From Acidobacteriota bacterium (GTDB lineage Bacteria; Acidobacteriota; Terriglobia; Acidoferrales; UBA7541): DNA of 6,560 nt. Shown here piece after piece: positions 1-5,894 of this stretch. The position numbers and the translations under genes were made by a program. The stretch's first letter is position 1. Each line of letters starts with the position of its first letter. The stretch lies in the NCBI GenBank assembly GCA_019239815.1, contig JAFAZL010000169.1, forward strand, positions 1 to 6,560. Reading direction: 5' to 3'. The notes under the pieces are model-generated. The model made no database searches. It was not told where the DNA came from and saw nothing but the letters and a program-made list of their open reading frames with translations.

Positions 1-411
1 ACCGGAGTGACGCATAGCGAGTTCAACGCGTCGAAGACCGAGCCCGTGCACCTGTATCAAATCTGGATGATGCCCGATAAGCGCGGACACAAACCGGCCT
101 ACGACCAGAAGACGTTCAGCGACGCCGAAAAGCGCGGCAAGCTGCGACTTGTCGCTTCACCCGACGGCCGTGAGGGTTCTGTAAAAATCCGCCAGGACAA
201 CGAACTGTACGCAACGGTCCTCGGCGCCGGCGAAAGCGTGAAGCACGCCCTGAAGCCCGAGCGCCACGCCTACGTCCAAGTCGCTCGCGGTAGCGTCACG
301 CTCAACGGCAAGCCGCTCGCCACCGGCGACGGGGCCGCCATCTCCGCCGAAAAATCTCTCGAACTCACCGGAGTCGACAACGCCGAAGTCCTCCTCTTCG
401 ACCTCGCGTGA
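1..411 (+). CDS. Pirin family protein, C-terminal part (5' end outside window)
   Basis: The open frame runs into the window from the left (frame 1, beginning T-G-V-T-H-S-E-F-N) and ends at TGA 409-411. The sequence matches the C-terminal half of bacterial pirins such as E. coli YhhW: the 'GTG-HSEFN' start of the second half, 'LHLYQIWxMP', 'SPDGREGSVKI-QD', 'ERHAYVQVARGSVTLNG' and the ending 'EVLLFDL'. Pirins are two-cupin iron proteins, and YhhW has quercetin 2,3-dioxygenase activity in vitro. The His and Glu of HSE (visible residues 5 and 7) correspond to the last two of the four metal ligands; the other two lie upstream of the window. A complete member is about 230 residues, so roughly 100 are missing. 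The GTG at 7 is an internal valine codon, not the start. The physiological substrate cannot be told. The family call is firm. Confidence 0.93.
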   Translation, partial: TGVTHSEFNASKTEPVHLYQIWMMPDKRGHKPAYDQKTFSDAEKRGKLRLVASPDGREGSVKIRQDNELYATVLGAGESVKHALKPERHAYVQVARGSVTLNGKPLATGDGAAISAEKSLELTGVDNAEVLLFDLA

Positions 412-425
412 CCTAACTGCTGATT

Positions 426-477
426 GATTGCACTCTCGGCACTCGATGATTTTTGTCCTGTCGCCGAGAGTACAATC
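426..477. repeat. 15-bp inverted repeat, possible operator or bidirectional terminator
   Basis: The left arm GATTGCACTCTCGGC (426-440) and right arm GCCGAGAGTACAATC (463-477) are complementary at 14 of 15 positions, with a 22-base loop. It starts 15 bases after the pirin stop codon. The right arm contains TACAAT (471-476), a five-of-six match to a sigma-70 -10 box, but I see no good -35 at the proper distance. No T-run follows either arm; the run of five T lies inside the loop (450-454). It could be an operator for the downstream two-gene cassette or a 3' stabilising hairpin for the pirin mRNA. Confidence 0.6.
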
Positions 478-490
478 GAACTAGCACCGC

Positions 491-724
491 ATAAAGACGA
501 CTCGGTATTTCCGAGAGCAAGTTTTGCGGAAACGACCTTATATTCGGTTGGAATGGTGCGAGTATGTTCTTTCGCATTCCGTCAGAAGTGAGATTCAATC
601 AGACGGCCGAATTCGTTTCTGGGCGATCATTCCTGAGCTGAACAACAAAGCCCTTCGCGTCGTCACTCTGGAAGACGGAGAAACGCTTCACAACGCCTTT
701 CCAGATAGCAATTTCAAGTTGTAG
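491..724 (+). CDS. Small conserved protein, DUF4258/RelE-like, putative toxin partner of DUF2283; start codon uncertain
   Basis: The frame ends at TAG 722-724. The only ordinary start codon is TTG at 524, which would give 66 residues with a weak GAGAG (513-517) upstream. However, the frame stays open back to an in-frame TAG at 482-484, and the codons from 491 read I-K-T-T-R-Y-F-R-E-Q-V-L-R-K-R-P-Y. This resembles the usual N-terminus of a family I recall as starting M-K-T-T-R-Y-F. So the family start falls on an ATA codon (491), giving 77 residues. The body carries a 'DGRIRFW' strand and the ending 'LRVVTLEDGETLHNAFPD', resembling small RelE/DUF4258-type proteins. It lies 8 bases before a DUF2283 gene, suggesting co-transcription and a toxin-antitoxin-like pair. 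Function is inferred from context only. It may start at ATA, start at TTG with a trimmed N-terminus, or be a gene recently broken by loss of its ATG. Confidence 0.7.
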   Translation: MKTTRYFREQVLRKRPYIRLEWCEYVLSHSVRSEIQSDGRIRFWAIIPELNNKALRVVTLEDGETLHNAFPDSNFKL

Positions 725-732
725 AGGAAGAA

Positions 733-936
733 ATGAAACTTCAATACGACCGCGAGACCGATTCGCTCTACATCGACCTCAATACGCGACCGAGTGTGGA
801 TTCGCGCGAAATTCAGGATGGCATTGTCGTCGATGTGGACGCGGCCGGCCAAATCGTCGGTATCGACATTCAGCACGCCTCCAAAATCATCGATCTTGCT
901 ACACTTGAGACGGGATCCCTCCCTCTCCGTTCCTAA
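733..936 (+). CDS. DUF2283 domain-containing protein
   Basis: A 67-residue protein. The N-terminus MKLQYDRETDSLYIDL and the middle 'REIQDGIVVDVDAAGQIVGIDI' are the hallmark of DUF2283: a small beta-hairpin domain beginning with a Y-D-x-x-x-D-x-L-Y motif and followed by a 'G-I-x-x-D-x-d-x-x-G-x-I-V-G-I-e-i' repeat, ending in a short helix ('ASKIIDL'). Start ATG 733 has an AGAGGAAG ribosome site (723-730) that overlaps the stop codon of the preceding gene, which implies translational coupling. DUF2283 proteins have no established biochemical role. They are frequently encoded next to small DUF4258- or RelE-like proteins, so an antitoxin or partner role is a reasonable inference here. A terminator-like hairpin follows 27 bases after the stop. 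Family call is secure; function is unknown. Confidence 0.9.
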   Translation: MKLQYDRETDSLYIDLNTRPSVDSREIQDGIVVDVDAAGQIVGIDIQHASKIIDLATLETGSLPLRS

Positions 937-962
937 ACCGAATCTCTACCAGAAGGCTCGGT

Positions 963-1010
963 AGCGCCGGTTTACCCTGAGTTTCGAAGGGCATCCTGCT
1001 GGCGCTTTTT
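963..1010 (+). terminator. Probable Rho-independent terminator after the DUF2283 gene
   Basis: AGCGCCGG (963-970) pairs with CTGGCGCT (999-1006) over 8 positions, one a G-U pair, and is followed by T at 1007-1010 directly after the stem's own final T, then CCC. An inner stem CCCT (975-978)/AGGG (988-991) adds to the fold. It sits 27 bases after the DUF2283 stop codon, where a terminator for the two-gene cassette is expected. The T-run is short, so termination may be incomplete. Confidence 0.55.
974..1000. repeat. Degenerate dispersed repeat of the CCTGAG...CGAAGG type
   Basis: The segment CCCTGAG-TTT-CGAAGGG followed by CATCCTGCT resembles the short dispersed intergenic repeats common in acidobacterial genomes (type CCTGAG-CGAAG-CGAAGG-ATCTGCT). 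It forms the loop region of the terminator hairpin. Recognition is from memory of the repeat style, and only one copy lies in this window. Confidence 0.35.
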
Positions 1011-1055
1011 CCCAACGTCATCCAACCATCGATACGCTGATCACTGAACCCGGAA

Positions 1056-1125
1056 CGAGCCGACACCTTTTTTTCCGGCTCGCGCAGGTGGAGATCTCCG
1101 GGCCATCGCACGGTTTTGTGCGATG
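1056..1125. repeat. Cluster of three inverted repeats upstream of the lipoprotein gene
   Basis: Three palindromic elements occur within 70 bases. CGAGCCG (1056-1062) pairs with CGGCTCG (1076-1082) around a T-rich 13-base loop. GGAGATCTCC (1090-1099) is a perfect 10-bp palindrome. CATCGCAC (1104-1111) pairs with GTGCGATG (1118-1125), a perfect 8-bp stem with a 6-base loop. None is followed by a T-run. This is the main content of the otherwise gene-free stretch 1011-1234. It may be part of a structured leader for the next gene or a pair of regulator sites; no known RNA family was recognised. Confidence 0.5.
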
Positions 1126-1234
1126 AAACCTCTCTTCGACCGATCCGCGCTCGCTCACTCGATCCATGAATCCCTCTTCGCCTTTCTCCTCCTCGTGCGT
1201 CAAACTAAATGAACGCTTTCGGACCGATCATCCG

Positions 1235-1714
1235 ATGAAACAAATCCTGGCCCTGCTTCTCGCGACAACTTCCCTATTCGCCTGCAACCGTTCACAGACT
1301 ATGCAAAACTCCCCTCAAACCGAGCAACGCATCGCTATCCTTCGCGCCGCCTACGCCGCCTTCAACCGCGGCGACATCGACGACGCGGTTCAATCCCTCG
1401 ATCCCAACATCGACTGGAGCGAACCGACCGAATTCCCCGGCGGCGGTTCCTACCACGGCCGCGAAGGCGCCAAGAAATACCTGACTCAGTCTCGCGCCTC
1501 CGTCGCCGAAGTCATCAGCGAGCCCGAACAATTCCTCCCCGCCGGCGACCGCATCGTCGTCTTTGTATACGCCCGCGTCCGTCCCAAAGACTCCTCCACC
1601 TGGCAGGAAGTCCGCCTTGCCGACGTCTACCTCTTCCGCGACCTCACCCCCATCCAAATGAAAGCCTTCGCTGACCGCCAACAAGCCCTCCAATGGGCCA
1701 ACTCCAATCCTTAA
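1235..1714 (+). CDS. NTF2/SnoaL-like lipoprotein
   Basis: A protein of 159 residues from ATG 1235. I chose this start because it gives a clean lipoprotein signal: MKQ, a hydrophobic stretch (I4-A16) and the lipobox L-F-A-C with Cys17 as the lipidation site. A further ATG at 1166 in frame would place 23 polar residues before the signal. After a short Ser/Gln-rich tether, residues about 31-155 match the SnoaL/NTF2-like cone fold: helix 'RIAILRAAYAAFNRGDIDDAVQSLDPNIDWSE', the 'GGSYHGREGAKKYL' segment, then beta-strands 'DRIVVFVYARVRP...WQEVRLADVYLFRD' and 'IQMKAFADRQQALQW'. Such proteins act as small-molecule isomerases, cyclases or plain binding domains; no substrate is evident. It is expected to be attached to a membrane facing the periplasm. 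No good Shine-Dalgarno precedes the start, and it appears to be a single-gene unit. Confidence 0.88.
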   Translation: MKQILALLLATTSLFACNRSQTMQNSPQTEQRIAILRAAYAAFNRGDIDDAVQSLDPNIDWSEPTEFPGGGSYHGREGAKKYLTQSRASVAEVISEPEQFLPAGDRIVVFVYARVRPKDSSTWQEVRLADVYLFRDLTPIQMKAFADRQQALQWANSNP

Positions 1715-1781
1715 GCAGACTCAAAAACTGATTCGAACACGTCGAGCGCAGATGATTCAAATGAATACCACTCGATACTTA

Positions 1782-1810
1782 TTGACAACTAGATAAAATT
1801 ATGCTACTCT
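1782..1810 (+). promoter_or_regulatory. Sigma-70-type promoter for the serC leader
   Basis: A perfect -35 box TTGACA (1782-1787) is followed after 17 bases by TACTCT (1805-1810) carrying an extended -10 TG (1802-1803). Predicted transcription start is near 1817. The only gene downstream on this strand is serC, about 315 bases further on, so this would give serC a long 5' leader. The -10 is a modest match; the -35 and the spacing are good. Confidence 0.5.
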
Positions 1811-1900
1811 GCCTTGTGAAGCTGCCTATCCACTTCGAACTGCTCTCCAAAAATCGAAGAATCCCGGTCTACGCACGTCCGCATCTCCTACGTTTCCCGT

Positions 1901-1963
1901 CACTTGCGCACTCCCAAAATTGGAAGATGTGCATCCTCCACATTCCAATCCACTTGCGCACTC
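1901..1963 (+). repeat. Direct repeat CACTTGCGCACTC, two exact copies plus one degenerate
   Basis: The 13-base word occurs exactly at 1901-1913 and 1951-1963, 50 bases apart. A weaker relative begins at 1831 (CACTTCGAACTGCTC), and the first two members share a following A-rich tract with GAAGA. Spacings are 70 and 50 bases, all within the leader of serC. Confidence 0.6.
1919..1949 (+). promoter_or_regulatory. Hairpin in the serC leader
   Basis: ATTGGAAGATGTG (1919-1931) pairs with CACATTCCAAT (1939-1949) over 11 pairs with a two-base GA bulge and a 7-base loop. It lies between the two exact direct repeats. No T-run follows, so it is not a terminator. A regulatory role is a guess. Confidence 0.35.
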
Positions 1964-2131
1964 TTGCGAAAAACATGGGGGTATACCCAAAGCGTCCCAA
2001 TTTGGAACTCGCGGCGCCCTCGGTGCCGTTCGGCGCTCCCTCCTCTTCTGCTATTCTGGTCTTCCAACAAATCTTCCACGGCGCGGACCTGCCCGCTCGC
2101 CGTTGAGACCTAAAGAGGAGAACTACCCATC

Positions 2132-3253
2132 GTGAGCACCAGTACTGCCCCTGATCGCGCCGTCAAGCGCGTCTTCAATTTCAACGCCGGCCCCAGCGCT
2201 CTTCCTCTCTCCGTCCTCGAGCGCGTCCGCGAAGAGCTTCTCGATTGGCGCGGCTCCGGTATGTCCGTAATGGAAATGAGCCATCGCTCACCCGAATTTG
2301 AAAGCATCAACAACGCCGCCGAAGCCGGACTCCGCAAACACCTTTCCGTACCCGACGACTACGCCATCATCTTCGTCCAGGGCGGCGGCAGCATGCAGTT
2401 CACCATGGCGCCCATGAATCTCTGCCTGCCCAACAAGCCCGTCGATCTGATTCACACCGGCACGTGGACCGCGAAAGCGCTCGGCGAATTGAAAAAAGGA
2501 ATTCTGCACAACGTCGCGGCCACTACCGAGCCGCAGAAATTCACCCGCGTTCCGGCGCAGGACGAAATCAATCTTTCCGCCGATTCTTCCTACGTCCACA
2601 TCTGCACCAACAACACCATTGAAGGCACGCAGTGGCACTCCGTTCCAAACGTCGGCAATGCTCCACTCGTCGCCGACATGTCGTCCGACATCGCATCGCG
2701 CCCTGTCGATGTGAAAAAATTTGGCGTCATCTTCGCCGGCGCACAGAAAAATCTTGGCCCCAGCGGCGCCACCGTCGTCATCGTCCGCAAGGATCTCGCC
2801 GAGCGCGCCGACAAAAATCTCCCGACGCTGCTGCAATACCGCACGCACATCAAGGAAAAGTCGCTTTACCACACGCCGCCAACCTTCGCGATCTACATCA
2901 TCAGCTTGATGATGGATTGGATCACCAGCGAAGGCGGCGTCACCGGAATCGAAAAGCGCAACAACGCGAAAGCGAAATCGCTCTACGACACGATCGACGG
3001 CAGCGGCGGCTACTACAAGTGCCCCGTCGAAAATTCGTCGCGCTCAAAAATGAACGTAGTCTTCCGCGTTGCCGGCGGCGACGAAGCCAAAGAAAAGAAA
3101 TTCGCAAAGGAAGCTGAAGCCGCCGGTCTCGTCGGCACCCCCGGCCACCGCTCCGTCGGCGGCATGCGCATCTCGCTCTACAACGCCGTCAGCCCCGAAG
3201 CCGTTCAAGCCCTGACCAGCTTCATGCGCGAATTCCAGCGCACCAACGGCTGA
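2132..3253 (+). CDS. serC: Phosphoserine aminotransferase
   Basis: A 373-residue class V PLP aminotransferase that converts 3-phosphohydroxypyruvate and glutamate to O-phosphoserine and 2-oxoglutarate, the second step of cytosolic serine synthesis; the family also serves pyridoxal phosphate synthesis in some bacteria. Length is close to the usual 360-370. Visible family features: 'FNAGPSALP' (residues 16-25), 'SHRSPEF' (50-56; His51/Arg52 contact the substrate phosphate), 'VQGGGSMQF' (82-90), Trp112 that stacks on PLP, 'ADMSSD' (181-186; Asp182 or Asp186 positions the PLP ring nitrogen), the PLP lysine Lys206 in 'GAQKNLGPSG', and 'GHRSVGGMRISLYNA' (338-352) with His339/Arg340. GTG 2132 is chosen because AGAGGAG (2114-2120) precedes it and the conserved core begins soon after. 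It has a long leader with its own promoter and ends 10 bases from the convergent rnr. All key residues are present, so it should be active. Confidence 0.97.
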   Translation: MSTSTAPDRAVKRVFNFNAGPSALPLSVLERVREELLDWRGSGMSVMEMSHRSPEFESINNAAEAGLRKHLSVPDDYAIIFVQGGGSMQFTMAPMNLCLPNKPVDLIHTGTWTAKALGELKKGILHNVAATTEPQKFTRVPAQDEINLSADSSYVHICTNNTIEGTQWHSVPNVGNAPLVADMSSDIASRPVDVKKFGVIFAGAQKNLGPSGATVVIVRKDLAERADKNLPTLLQYRTHIKEKSLYHTPPTFAIYIISLMMDWITSEGGVTGIEKRNNAKAKSLYDTIDGSGGYYKCPVENSSRSKMNVVFRVAGGDEAKEKKFAKEAEAAGLVGTPGHRSVGGMRISLYNAVSPEAVQALTSFMREFQRTNG

Positions 3254-3263
3254 GAACGAATCG

Positions 3264-5876
3264 TTAGACGAGGGCGAATTCGACGCGGCGGCGAATCGGA
3301 TCGATGCGTTCGGCACGGACTTTGACGCGGTCGCCGTGCTGGTAGATTTGCTGGCCGGGACGCGCGCCGACCTTTGAGCTGCGCTGCTGCCCGCGGCCCT
3401 TCCCTGCTTTGCGTTCGTTGCCGCTCGACATTGCAACGATCGCGTGATCCTTTTCTCGGTACATCGCGCGAGCACCCGTAAATTCTTCGATCGCGTTGAT
3501 CGGCACGAGCCCTTCAACGTAAATCTCGAAGAGTTCCACGAAGAACCCGAATTTTTGAACGGAAATGATCAGACCTTCGTATTCCTCGCCGAGATGCTGC
3601 TCCATGAATTGCGCCGTCTTCCAGTCGATGAGTTCGCGCTCGGCACCGGCGGCGCGGCGTTCCGCTTCGGAAGACTCGGCGGCGATTTCTTCAAGCTGCG
3701 CGTCGGAGTACAAAACCGCTTCCGATTTCGGCGCGGGCTTCGGATTTGTTGGAGCCGTTTCGCTAGGGTGCGCGAGCGCCCACTTCAATGTGCGGTGGAC
3801 GATGAGATCGGGATAGCGGCGAATCGGTGAAGTAAAGTGCGTGTACTCCTCGAAGCCGAGCGCGAAGTGCCCGAGGGGGTCGGCGGCGTAGCGCGCTTGT
3901 TTCAACGAGCGAAGCATCAAGTAGGAAATGATGCGTTCTTCGGGTTTGCCCGCGACTTTGCGCACGAGTTTTTGATAGTGCTGTGGCGTGATGCGTAAAT
4001 TGTCGGAGCCGGGTAGCGTGACGCGCATGCCGCGTTCGCGGCCGTGCCCGTAAGAATCGGGACGGCCTGCTTTTGCGGGAGCGGGCGTGCGCCCGTGGCG
4101 CACGGCGATTTCGCGCTGATGCAAGCCTTCCACGCCTAACGAATAACCGAACGCGCGCGCCAATTCTTCAAACTCCAAAACTTTTTTCGCGTCGGGCTTT
4201 TCGTGGACGCGATGCAGGCTGGCGATTCCGCGTTTCAAAAGATAGCCATCGACGGCGCGGTTCGCGGCGAGCATGAATTCTTCGATGAGCCGGTGAGCGA
4301 TGTTGCGCTCGCCACGAACGATGCTGATCATGCGATTTTGATCGTCGAGTTCGATGACGCGCTCGGGGAGATCGAAGTCGATGGAGCCGTGTTCGTTGCG
4401 GCGCGCGTTCAAGAGCAGCGCGAGTTCCTTCATGTTGCGGAAATGCGGCGCGAGCGATTTGTAGCGCTCGGTGGTTTCGGCGTCGCCTTCGAGTACTTTG
4501 TTGACGTTGGTGTACGTCATGCGCTCGGCGGACTTGATGATGCCGGAGGTCATTCGTGATCCAGTCATCACGCCGCGCGAATCGAACTCCATCAGCGCAC
4601 TCATGACGAGGCGATCTTCGCGCGGCTTGAGCGAGCACATGCCGTTGGAGAGAGCTTCGGGAAGCATCGGAACGGCGCGATCGGGAAAATAAACGCTGGT
4701 GCCGCGAAGGCGCGCTTCGTTGTCGAGCGGCGTCATGTTGCGGACGTAGTGCGCGACGTCGGCAATGTGAACTTGCAATCGCCAAGTGCCGTCGGGGCGA
4801 TGCTCGACGTAAACGGCATCGTCGAAATCGCGCGCGGTTTCGCCGTCGATGGTAACGATGGGAAGATGGCGAAAATCTTCGCGGCCTTGCACTTCAACTT
4901 CAGTCACGGGCTGAGCGAGCGATTCGGCTTCGTGTATGACGTCGGGAGGAAAAACGTGAGGCAGGTGATGCTTGCGAATGATGATTTCGATGTCGACGCC
5001 GAGATCGCCGGGGCGGCCGAGAATTTCGATGACGCGCCCAGTGGGCGACGCGCCGCCGCGCGGAAATTTTAAAATTTCAACGTTTACGACGGCACCGTCG
5101 AGTTCCGCTATGTGTGGGACGCGAGCTGCGCGATGTTTCGCATGGCGGTCGTTGGAGAGGCGGTCGGCGGTTGAGACGGGTGGAGGCACGCCGAGTTTTT
5201 CGGCGAGCTGCGGAGTGAGTTCGTCGCCGGGAAGGATCTCAACCGAGTGTTGCATCCGCGCGTCGTAGGGCAGGACATAGTTGCCTCGCTGACCGCAGCG
5301 GAAGAGACCGACGACGCTCGGATGGGCGCGATCGAGAACGCGGACGATGCGGCCTTCGGCGCGCTGCGGGCCGGGACCCGTGCCGGTGCGAAGGATTTTG
5401 GCAAGGACGTGGTCTCCGTGCATAGCGTCCTCAACGGCGTCGCGGGGAATAAAGATGTCGCCGGCGTATTGGGGGGTGGGAATATCAGGGACTACGAAGC
5501 CGTAGCCGTCGTGGTGAAGGACGAGGCGGCCGGTCAATTCATTGTGCCGGAGATCATTGCGGCCGGGTTCATTGCGGCGGGGATCGTCGCGGAGAGGGCC
5601 GGAGGGGGTAGCGGAGCCGGGATGGTTTCGGTGGTGTTTCGAAGGTGGCAGGTCGGCATCGCGTTCCCGTTTTGAGCCTGAGAGGTGGTATCGGCCACCC
5701 GGAAATTCGCGGATAGCACCCCTTTTTTTGAGTTTTCCGAGCATTTTCAACAGGGAGTGGCGGTCGGACCGCTTGAGATGGAGGCCGCGGCTGATATCGT
5801 CGAGGGAGGCGGGGTCGGTTGTAATTTGCAGAAAACGAAGGATGTTATCGGCGCTAAGGTGAGAGGGGCGAGCCAT
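3264..5876 (-). CDS. rnr: Ribonuclease R (3'-5' exoribonuclease)
   Basis: An 870-residue RNase II/R family enzyme that degrades structured RNA 3' to 5' in the cytoplasm. Domains in order: N-terminal winged helix (about 5-66), a charged low-complexity linker (67-113) with pentapeptide repeats, cold-shock domains (about 114-325), the RNB catalytic domain (about 335-695) and a C-terminal S1 domain (about 764-869). Metal-binding aspartates are in 'TIDGETARDFDDAV' (Asp344, Asp350, Asp352, Asp353), and the signature 'YTHFTSPIRRYPDLIVHR' is at 678-695. It is RNase R rather than RNase II because of the N-terminal helix-turn-helix and overall length. Oddities: an extra segment of about 40 residues in RNB (584-624), a basic insertion inside S1 (818-841), and no lysine-rich tail after S1. 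ATG 5876 gives the expected family start, yet no clear Shine-Dalgarno precedes it. Transcribed leftward, convergent with serC. Confidence 0.96.
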   Translation of the reverse strand: MARPSHLSADNILRFLQITTDPASLDDISRGLHLKRSDRHSLLKMLGKLKKRGAIREFPGGRYHLSGSKRERDADLPPSKHHRNHPGSATPSGPLRDDPRRNEPGRNDLRHNELTGRLVLHHDGYGFVVPDIPTPQYAGDIFIPRDAVEDAMHGDHVLAKILRTGTGPGPQRAEGRIVRVLDRAHPSVVGLFRCGQRGNYVLPYDARMQHSVEILPGDELTPQLAEKLGVPPPVSTADRLSNDRHAKHRAARVPHIAELDGAVVNVEILKFPRGGASPTGRVIEILGRPGDLGVDIEIIIRKHHLPHVFPPDVIHEAESLAQPVTEVEVQGREDFRHLPIVTIDGETARDFDDAVYVEHRPDGTWRLQVHIADVAHYVRNMTPLDNEARLRGTSVYFPDRAVPMLPEALSNGMCSLKPREDRLVMSALMEFDSRGVMTGSRMTSGIIKSAERMTYTNVNKVLEGDAETTERYKSLAPHFRNMKELALLLNARRNEHGSIDFDLPERVIELDDQNRMISIVRGERNIAHRLIEEFMLAANRAVDGYLLKRGIASLHRVHEKPDAKKVLEFEELARAFGYSLGVEGLHQREIAVRHGRTPAPAKAGRPDSYGHGRERGMRVTLPGSDNLRITPQHYQKLVRKVAGKPEERIISYLMLRSLKQARYAADPLGHFALGFEEYTHFTSPIRRYPDLIVHRTLKWALAHPSETAPTNPKPAPKSEAVLYSDAQLEEIAAESSEAERRAAGAERELIDWKTAQFMEQHLGEEYEGLIISVQKFGFFVELFEIYVEGLVPINAIEEFTGARAMYREKDHAIVAMSSGNERKAGKGRGQQRSSKVGARPGQQIYQHGDRVKVRAERIDPIRRRVEFALV
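5535..5594 (-). repeat. 15-bp in-frame tandem repeat in the RNase R linker
   Basis: Four consecutive 15-base units encode the pentapeptides LRDDP, RRNEP, GRNDL and RHNEL (residues 95-114). On the plus strand the units share TCATTGCGGC-like cores. They lie between the winged helix and the first cold-shock domain. Confidence 0.65.
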
Positions 5877-5883
5877 AGATTGG

Positions 5884-5894
5884 GCCCGCCGGGC
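5884..5894 (-). promoter_or_regulatory. GC palindrome in place of a ribosome binding site before rnr
   Basis: GCCCGCCGGGC lies 8-18 bases upstream of the rnr ATG on its coding strand, just where a Shine-Dalgarno is expected; no purine-rich site is visible there. A -10-like TAAAAT occurs on the minus strand at 5915-5920, without a good -35. The translation signal of rnr is therefore unusual or dependent on RNA folding. Confidence 0.35.

Larger units (their letters stand above)
1715..2131 (+). other. 417-base intergenic region: serC promoter and long leader
   Basis: No convincing gene lies here. It contains the promoter at 1782-1810, three imperfect copies of a repeat starting CACTT (1831, 1901, 1951), a hairpin at 1919-1949, a 10-bp palindrome GGGTATACCC (1979-1988) and, at the end, the serC ribosome site AGAGGAG (2114-2120), 11 bases before the GTG start. 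I recognise no riboswitch or T-box. Open frames through it have no family resemblance and no ribosome site. Confidence 0.6.

Noticed and set aside
413..598. 61-codon minus-strand frame over the inverted repeat
   Set aside because: No ribosome site, no resemblance, and it overlaps the recognised DUF4258-like gene.
1166..1234. N-terminal extension of the lipoprotein from an ATG at 1166
   Set aside because: It would put 23 polar residues ahead of a clean lipoprotein signal; the ATG at 1235 fits the lipobox spacing.
1801..2106. Open frame of 101 codons in the serC leader
   Set aside because: No ribosome site, no family resemblance, composition like random translation of non-coding DNA, and it overlaps the direct repeats and hairpin, two of the repeats being out of register with the frame.
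1715..2131. Riboswitch, T-box or tRNA in the serC leader
   Set aside because: No T-box core, no acceptor/anticodon pattern and no riboswitch core that I can recognise; described only as a leader with repeats and a hairpin.
2288..2872. 194-codon minus-strand frame across serC
   Set aside because: Shadow of the serC codon bias in a GC-rich gene; no recognisable protein and it lies wholly within a certain gene.
3444..3830. Plus-strand frames over rnr (this one and those at 4203-4559, 4749-5072 and 5247-5675)
   Set aside because: All are antisense to the RNase R coding frame, with low-complexity translations and no ribosome sites.
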